NCBI GenBank assembly: GCA_019614645.1
Contig: JABWDB010000001.1
Location: 22,375,501-22,439,500 of the forward strand
Direction of reading: 5' to 3'
DNA from: Stratiolaelaps scimitus
Lineage: Eukaryota; Arthropoda; Arachnida; Mesostigmata; Laelapidae
Length of the DNA stretch: 64,000 bases
Below, piece after piece: positions 58,143-64,000 of this stretch. Made by a program: the position numbers and the translations under genes. The notes under the pieces were generated by a model. It was not told the DNA's origin. It made no database searches and worked only from the letters and a program-made list of their open reading frames with translations. Position 1 is the first letter of the stretch; the number at the start of each line of letters is the position of its first letter.

Positions 58143-59794
58143 TCGGGAACAAGATTTTAACTTTATTGCCTCTTTATTGAGGAGATGTTTATCCTTAAAG
58201 TGTGGCTGCAACGCCGCTTGTGTTAGTTGATAGCTTGCTCTTATTTTATTTAATTCCTTTACCCATGTATTTGCTTCTATCAGAATGCTTGCATAACAGT
58301 GGTTAGTAGGTCAATAACGGCGCTGTCATTAACGCGATGTAGGCTACAATCTTGTGAAGAATCATGCACTATTGTGCCGTCCTGTTGAACTGCCGCATAT
58401 CGTATTCGCAAATAAAATACGGTTACATTCAGCATCACCACCTTCGGATTTCAGTTTCACCGAGTCGTGAGATTCCTGCTAAAGGAGTGTAAATGGATGA
58501 TAAGCGTCGTCAAATACACCGAAGCAACGAGGCTGTGCTTAATTTTGAGAAGGTACGTCTAGACAATACGTTTGCTGGGGGAGTTGGTCTGAGCAAACCG
58601 CTCTAAACGTTCCTTTGTATGTGAATCTGAGCTGCTATTGCGAATCGGACCTTTTTAATCAGGCTGTTTATTGAGAGTCGTTTAACTCGTGTACAGTATT
58701 AAATAGCTTACTTATTGTTATAAAAATAACGCCGAAAGGTTCACAAACGTGAGTTCCAATTACATTAAAGATCACAAAGCCTTGGCACCAGTTTAGCTTA
58801 GTACCAATTAAAATATGGGATACTGCAAAATAGCTCAAGTAGTTGCCTCTATGAATATCATTTTAGGTCGTATCTTGTACATCCAAAAAATAGTCTTTGA
58901 TAAGCAAAGGGAGAATATGCAGGTTGAATCCACCGATAAATATTGTTGGCCTCTATCCACCTCGGTATTGCAGCCGTACAGTGAAATTTTGCATTGCCAT
59001 CATTGAGATACCACACTGTGTATTTCGCTTCCCGTACCATTTGCTCATGAGTTTATCCAAGAACCCGAGATATCGAAGTGCATTGATGTGTTCGTTTTTA
59101 CACTGTAAATATCAGATACCGTTAACGTCCATAGCAAGTATAGTCATCACTTTAGGGCTAAGTATATGCATTACTTCTACCGGAAATTCCAGAATAGGCC
59201 GACCAAGAGGTTATATAGTCAAACCCGTAGTTTACTTAAAGGCTGCGGTATTTATCGCATCTCGTTCCCTCGTGAGATGTCCTAAAGTGAGATCATCTTC
59301 TCTGTGAGCTCCAACCATCCAGTCATCTCTCTTGAATCGAGTGTATCAGTAGTCAACCTTTTTGCCGAATCAAGTCCCCCCTATCTAAACATATTCACCA
59401 ATTTCCGAACAATATCTTTTGGGCTTGTTTCGTCGAGAAATACAAAAATGTATCACGAAAAGCTCAATTTTAGTACTAAATGCTATTTAGGCTTCTAGAT
59501 ACATGGTAGATTTATGATGAAACTCAACAGCACTAAACTAGGTCAAATTCAACTTGGCTATGACACTTAGTTCGAGGATTGTCGACTTTCTTCAACGTAC
59601 AAACTATGTTCCAAAAGACCTTTATATAATTGAGAATATCTATGAGAATATTTATGATCAGAGCTCCTCTGTTTCTCACTTAGAACAATTGCATGTTGTT
59701 ATATATAGCCATATGACGAGCGAATCCTCAGCGGGAAACGGCCAGTCGTCGAAATGTAATCTTCTCCTTTATTATTTTTATTTTTCAGACCGAA
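58143..59794. other. Intergenic DNA and 5' region of the MFS transporter gene
   Basis: AT-rich. A minus-strand stretch at about 58860-59300 (VWYLNDGNAKFHC in one frame) could be a further retroelement scrap, but this is too weak to call. A pyrimidine-rich tttttattttcag ends at 59788, so the transporter mRNA probably has a spliced 5' UTR exon somewhere upstream. Confidence 0.4.
59776..59788 (+). promoter_or_regulatory. Splice acceptor just upstream of the transporter start codon
   Basis: A T-rich tract ending TTTTTCAG immediately precedes the ACCGAA leader of the ATG. It suggests a non-coding first exon further upstream. Confidence 0.5.
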
Positions 59795-61120
59795 ATGACC
59801 AACCAAGGAAGCTTACCCCCTCAATGGGGGCTATCTTTATTCCTGTTGTGCATTGCTTGTTTGCTGGAGGGCTTTACCTATTCTCACATAGCATCATTCT
59901 TCAACCAATATTCGGTCGACGTGAAAGAGCTCAGCCTGTCACAATATGGCATCATTATGAGCTCATACTGTGTAGTAGTTCTCATCGTGACACCGCTCGC
60001 CGCTCGACTACTGCACACTCGCCGTTTTACTGACCGAACTATATTGTGTAGTGGACTGCTACTCGATGCCGTCTTCACCTTGGGTATGGCCTGGGCCGAT
60101 AAGCTGCCCCCTGGACCTGCGTTCTTTTTTGGATGTTTGATATTTCGCATTGTCCAGGCGGCTGGTCGTTCTGTCGCCGTTCTGATGATATACGTCATCG
60201 CGTGTGCAGAGATGCCATCCCTTAGTCACGTGGTCATTCCGTTACTCGAGACAATCTACGGTCTCTCCGTCGTGATCGGTCCCGCGATCAGTGGCGTACT
60301 CTACAGCGAAGAGAATTTCGCCAGCCCATTCCTCGTCATCGGGGGCACTCTGCTTACGTTCTCCGTTATCACGATACTGAAACTGCCTAAGCCATCCGAA
60401 TCCGTGTCAGCGCAAGCCGAAGGCAAGGGCGAAAATGAGAAATCGTGCCCTTCCCATCTATCAATCTTGAACAAAGCAACGCTCTTGAATGTTGTGGTCG
60501 TCGCGCATGTCTTCATTCTCATCTCATCGAATGAGTCGACGTTGGCGCTGCATATTAACGATGCGTTCGGGTGGGGGCCGTCGCAGGGCGGGCTGATCTT
60601 CCTGTTCTCAGGCGTCTCGTACGCGGCGTCTAGTCTCGCTGGCGGCTATGTCATGAAACACGTTTCCGACTCGCGTCTGATTGTGGTCACTGCTATGGCC
60701 GTATGCTCGGTAGCACTCATTTTGCAGGGCCCGTTAGTTCCGATGAAGAATTCTGTTGTCGTGTTTAGTTTGGCGCAGACACTTCTCGGCCTTGGTAGCG
60801 GTCCGTTATTTGTGTGCTCATACCTACACTCAGTTCGTTGCGCGGGCGGAGATTCGGGCTCGAAGGATCTGCACGCCGCCTTAATGACGTTGTTTAATCC
60901 TGCAGCGTCGGTCGGGTGCACAATAGGCCCCTTCATTGGTGGAGTCGTGGGAGACCACTTCTCCTATGTGCACATTGTGGCACTAAATGCAATTCAGAAT
61001 GGCCTAGTTCTATTCGTTCTATGCGTTAGCGTAATTATATGGCGTGCACCGTATCCAGAGGAGAAATGCTTAGACATAGAAAAAGCAACAGAAAATCACG
61101 AACATAAAATTGTAATGTGA
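59795..61120 (+). CDS. MFS transporter, SLC18B1-like, complete single coding exon (441 residues)
   Basis: A 12-helix major facilitator protein resembling SLC18B1, the relative of vesicular amine transporters implicated in polyamine transport. The substrate here is unknown. Helices are visible from residue 11 (WGLSLFLLCIACLLEGFTYS) to 416. There is a degenerate motif A around FTDRT (78-82), an antiporter-type motif C GLSVVIGPAISGVLY (156-170, helix 5), a hydrophilic central loop at 198-225, and a motif-C-like GCTIGPFIGG in helix 11 (374-383). The tail is charged and cytoplasmic. Start ATG at 59795 follows an acceptor (59787-59788) by six bases; TGA is at 61118-61120. The coding region has no intron, whereas family genes are often multi-exonic. 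Length matches the family, and no defect is seen. Other MFS families (SLC16/17-like) are less likely given the paired motif C. Confidence 0.85.
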   Translation: MTNQGSLPPQWGLSLFLLCIACLLEGFTYSHIASFFNQYSVDVKELSLSQYGIIMSSYCVVVLIVTPLAARLLHTRRFTDRTILCSGLLLDAVFTLGMAWADKLPPGPAFFFGCLIFRIVQAAGRSVAVLMIYVIACAEMPSLSHVVIPLLETIYGLSVVIGPAISGVLYSEENFASPFLVIGGTLLTFSVITILKLPKPSESVSAQAEGKGENEKSCPSHLSILNKATLLNVVVVAHVFILISSNESTLALHINDAFGWGPSQGGLIFLFSGVSYAASSLAGGYVMKHVSDSRLIVVTAMAVCSVALILQGPLVPMKNSVVVFSLAQTLLGLGSGPLFVCSYLHSVRCAGGDSGSKDLHAALMTLFNPAASVGCTIGPFIGGVVGDHFSYVHIVALNAIQNGLVLFVLCVSVIIWRAPYPEEKCLDIEKATENHEHKIVM

Positions 61121-63110
61121 AGTAAAATATAGGACAAGTTTACTCAGGTAGAATTTATGGTTAATTACTACCGATTATATTAAGCTTGTCAAGAGGTAAC
61201 GCCGACGGGGGGGGAGTTGAGGAAATGAAACCCCAAAGACGTCTTTCGTTGTCGGGGACGTAAATGTCTACACTATCAAATCGTTTAATGTAACGAAGAT
61301 GTACAGTAAGGTACATGTGTATGTAGCCCCATTTCTCGTCCATATGAGAGGTACATATATGGCTCAGACTCGAGTACAATACACGGCTGGCTCGTCTTAG
61401 ACGATAAACGCTTTTTCAGTTCGCATTATAATGTAAACTAAAAATGTATGATACATACTTGTTAGAATATTTATAATGCTACGAAGTAGTCTTTTTAAGC
61501 AATTTCAACCTTAGTGAGCGATCATCGCGATAGGTTATCCCTAACCCTGTACATAATATCGTTCGTAGATATGCAGACTTGAATGCCAACTTTACGCAGA
61601 TACTGTTTGTGGTCGAGTTGACGTCGATCAACTCTGTAGATTCAGCGACTTTTCAGTGATTACTTACTTAAATTAGCATAAGAATTGAGCCTTGTACGCC
61701 GTTCCATTGGGCTTCAAGAGGCGCCTCTTGTTACGGTCGCGTATACCACTGGTGTTAAGACAAGAAAATATGCAAGGGTTCCGTTATGTTCGAAACACAA
61801 CGATGAGCGACAAAACGATCAATTCAACGTGACGTGTGTTTCTTTCTGTTCACGATGATCCGTGGTTGACGCGTGGTTCGTCATTCACAGCTTTATAAAC
61901 GCTTACAACCGAAACGACGACATAGTGAGCGAGGTACAACACTTACTGCGCCTTATACTGAACGTAGGCACAATTGGAGCCTTCAAGCCTTCATAGCAGT
62001 ATGGCTAGCCATGAGTGGATCAGCTAATGAAAATGACAGTGTTAGACACAGAAAAAAACGGATGCTATTATATTCGTTTCAAAATGCAGCCGCATGCACC
62101 ACACTTCTTATGAAATGTATGGTGTCGTTATAAAAAAAAAGCCGAAACCTAATCTAATGACAAGATTTCAATAATAAAGGCCTAGAAGCAGCAGTAGCAG
62201 CATTTGTGTGATATATCTTACGATATACTCGACGGCCGTCAAGCACAAGAAACGTTAGAATAGTTTGCCAGAATATGTGTCCATCCCCAGCTTGCTAACT
62301 AACCAATAGCCGAATTTACTATCGAATAAATAAGTTGGAAATAAAACTCGTCAGGGGTATACAAAACATTGTTGAAACGCTTTTATTTCTGTCATCATAT
62401 ATAGTGGAATAGACCTGATACACCGATTTTTTCTCATGTTGTCATTGGGCAATTTTTGTCGAGCTTTACGTTCATTTAATGGGTGTTCATTATTTTCCGG
62501 TTACTTTTTCCATCATTGTTGTTAGTTTTGCTTATTGTTTATTAGTGTCGCAAGTCGTTCACTGCGTTTGCTCTCGCTTGATTAGTTAGTCGATACAACT
62601 TTGAACATTACAACGGCAACAGTAAACGCTGGTGGATCATACATTTTTTCTGCCCATTTTGCCTCTGTTTGTCTTTGTTTCAATATTTGTTTCTCGTTCT
62701 ACGTCTCGCCATCTCTGAACCTTGTAGTACGTATTCCCCTATCGCTTGTAGAACACTCCTTTCACTCTCCATATAATCAAGTCACCATTCGAGTCCTTCC
62801 ATGCCTTCCCTGGGGGAAGGCGGCGACCGCGTCCTGCCACTGTATCATTACTTGTCTATCAGCTCCGCTTCGTTTTTGTGTCCAGAGATGCCTACCCCCT
62901 ACCTTCTTAAAGCATGTGCACTTCGTTTAATGTTTCACTAACAATAATAATAATAATAATTACACTCACCATTTCGGTGAAGTGAATATTTTCATGGTTG
63001 CGTATCTCGGTCTCTCTTTCGCTTTTTCTCTTTCTCTCTTACATGCTTTTCCTCTTGGCATATCCAACCGCGAATGTATTTTGTCATCCTATCTAGAAGT
63101 ACTACGTTGT

Positions 63111-63112
<2 letters not shown>

Positions 63113-63142
<30 letters not shown>
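63113..63142. repeat. (TA)n microsatellite
   Basis: About 15 TA units. Confidence 0.95.
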
Positions 63143-63145
<3 letters not shown>

Positions 63146-63756
63146 TACGTACCACGTTTCTGTTTCGCAAGTGAATCGTCGTATGATCATCATGTATCGT
63201 CGTTATACATAATAGTAGTTGTATTCATATATATATATATATTGTCGTCTAACTCTAACACGTTTGGCTGAATCTTGAGTATTGTTGTCCGGGGTGGCAG
63301 AACCCTCTCTGATCCCGGTCCACTTACGGCGACCAATAGTCAGTTATCGTCTGGTATCGTCTGAGTGTGTTCCGAACTCACTCGCCGTTCCCAACGGTAA
63401 ACACACACATGTTGAGAGATTGGGATTTCTACCGCCGTAATGTAGTTAACACAAAGCGAGGTGCCGTAAAGGTCGAGAGTCAGACGAGGCCCTCAACCGC
63501 CCCTTTGATGGCTAATCGTCCGCAGTCACTAACCCCCGGGACACAGTCTCAGTTCATTGCAGTAGTACCACACATACACAAATGTAGGCCCATAGAGTTT
63601 CTGACCATGAAAATGGTTCTGCGATATGATGTTCCATGGACCGAATGCGCGTGCACGCTTCGATCTTATCTAGTCTTTGATTTATTAATTTTTCTTGTTG
63701 AGATAATATCGAATCGACATGTCAAAAGGCAATCATGTAAGCCGAAACCGATACGC

Positions 63757-63782
63757 ATATATATATATATATATATATATAT
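63757..63782. repeat. (TA)n microsatellite
   Basis: About 13 AT units. Confidence 0.95.
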
Positions 63783-64000
63783 GCAGCATTATGGTGTTCG
63801 AATAGTTTATGCCGCCAGAAATTGTCATCATCGAGAAATATCATGTTCAGAAGAAGATGCAACTTAATGAGATTTACGTTGTATTTTGTCGCGTTCGAAA
63901 GCAGAGGCCATCGCATAGCGCTCCGTAACTTCTCGAGCACCCCGTATACATAGATATGTATCATATATATGCGATGCAACGTATACTTGCACACTTTGTG

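Larger units (their letters stand above)
61121..64000. other. 3' flank of the transporter gene, AT-rich
   Basis: Candidate AATAAA sites lie at 62173-62178 and near 62325. A perfect 16-bp palindrome occurs at 61715-61730. There is an AAT tract (62942-62960) and TA tracts (63113-63142, 63227-63242, 63757-63782). No further gene was recognised. Confidence 0.45.

Noticed and set aside
58858..59307. Possible reverse-transcriptase scrap on the minus strand (YLNDGNAKFHC)
   Set aside because: Only one short motif-like stretch; the surrounding order of conserved blocks could not be established.
59554..60033. 159-codon frame overlapping the transporter start
   Set aside because: A different frame of the same DNA. 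The 441-codon frame with 12 helices is clearly the real one.

Overview
This window is animal nuclear DNA, most likely from an arthropod. Its genes have spliced exons with GT-AG introns, it is rich in dinucleotide microsatellites, and it carries relics of mariner, non-LTR and LTR transposons. The first gene resembles the arthropod Roughest/Kirre family. A chelicerate such as a parasitiform mite would fit the intron sizes and repeats, but that is inference. No CRISPR array, operon or other prokaryotic feature is present.

Layout. (1) 1-16,729, plus strand: the 3' part of a Kirre/Roughest-type immunoglobulin adhesion receptor. The exons cover the last Ig domain plus the membrane helix, two cytoplasmic exons, a probable glutamine-rich exon, and a 25-residue terminal exon ending in THV and a stop. 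The last introns are long (about 8.3 and 3.5 kb, or about 12 kb if the glutamine-rich exon is skipped). (2) 16,730-29,144: gene-poor DNA with two adjacent mariner copies (20.7 and 21.2-22.3 kb), a third mariner relic (27.1 kb), two hairpins, and a repeat that is also found at 7.5 kb. (3) 29,145-33,615, minus strand: a complete eight-exon SPB1/FTSJ3 rRNA methyltransferase gene (801 residues). (4) 36,082-38,545, minus strand: a complete five-exon glucosamine-6-phosphate N-acetyltransferase gene (GNPNAT1, 168 residues). (5) 38.5-59.8 kb: mostly intergenic. It holds a possible small minus-strand coding exon (40.6-40.8 kb), retroelement and DNA-transposon relics (45.0, 48.6, 54.4-58.1 kb), tRNA-like SINE candidates and nested inverted repeats (52.5 kb). 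(6) 59,795-61,120, plus strand: an intact 441-residue, 12-helix MFS transporter of the SLC18B1 type whose coding region is uninterrupted. (7) 61.1-64 kb: AT-rich flank with microsatellites.

The recognised genes do not form a functional cluster. One is a cell-recognition receptor, one a ribosome-biogenesis enzyme, one a hexosamine (UDP-GlcNAc, and hence chitin and glycan) enzyme, and one a vesicular or organic-cation-type transporter. The exon models for the three spliced genes were built by hand from donor/acceptor sites and codon phase, and all three close exactly in frame. I found no convincing new biological system. The most useful points are the reconstructed Kirre cytoplasmic tail with its possible cassette exon, the composite retroelement at 54-58 kb, and several unexplained inverted repeats.
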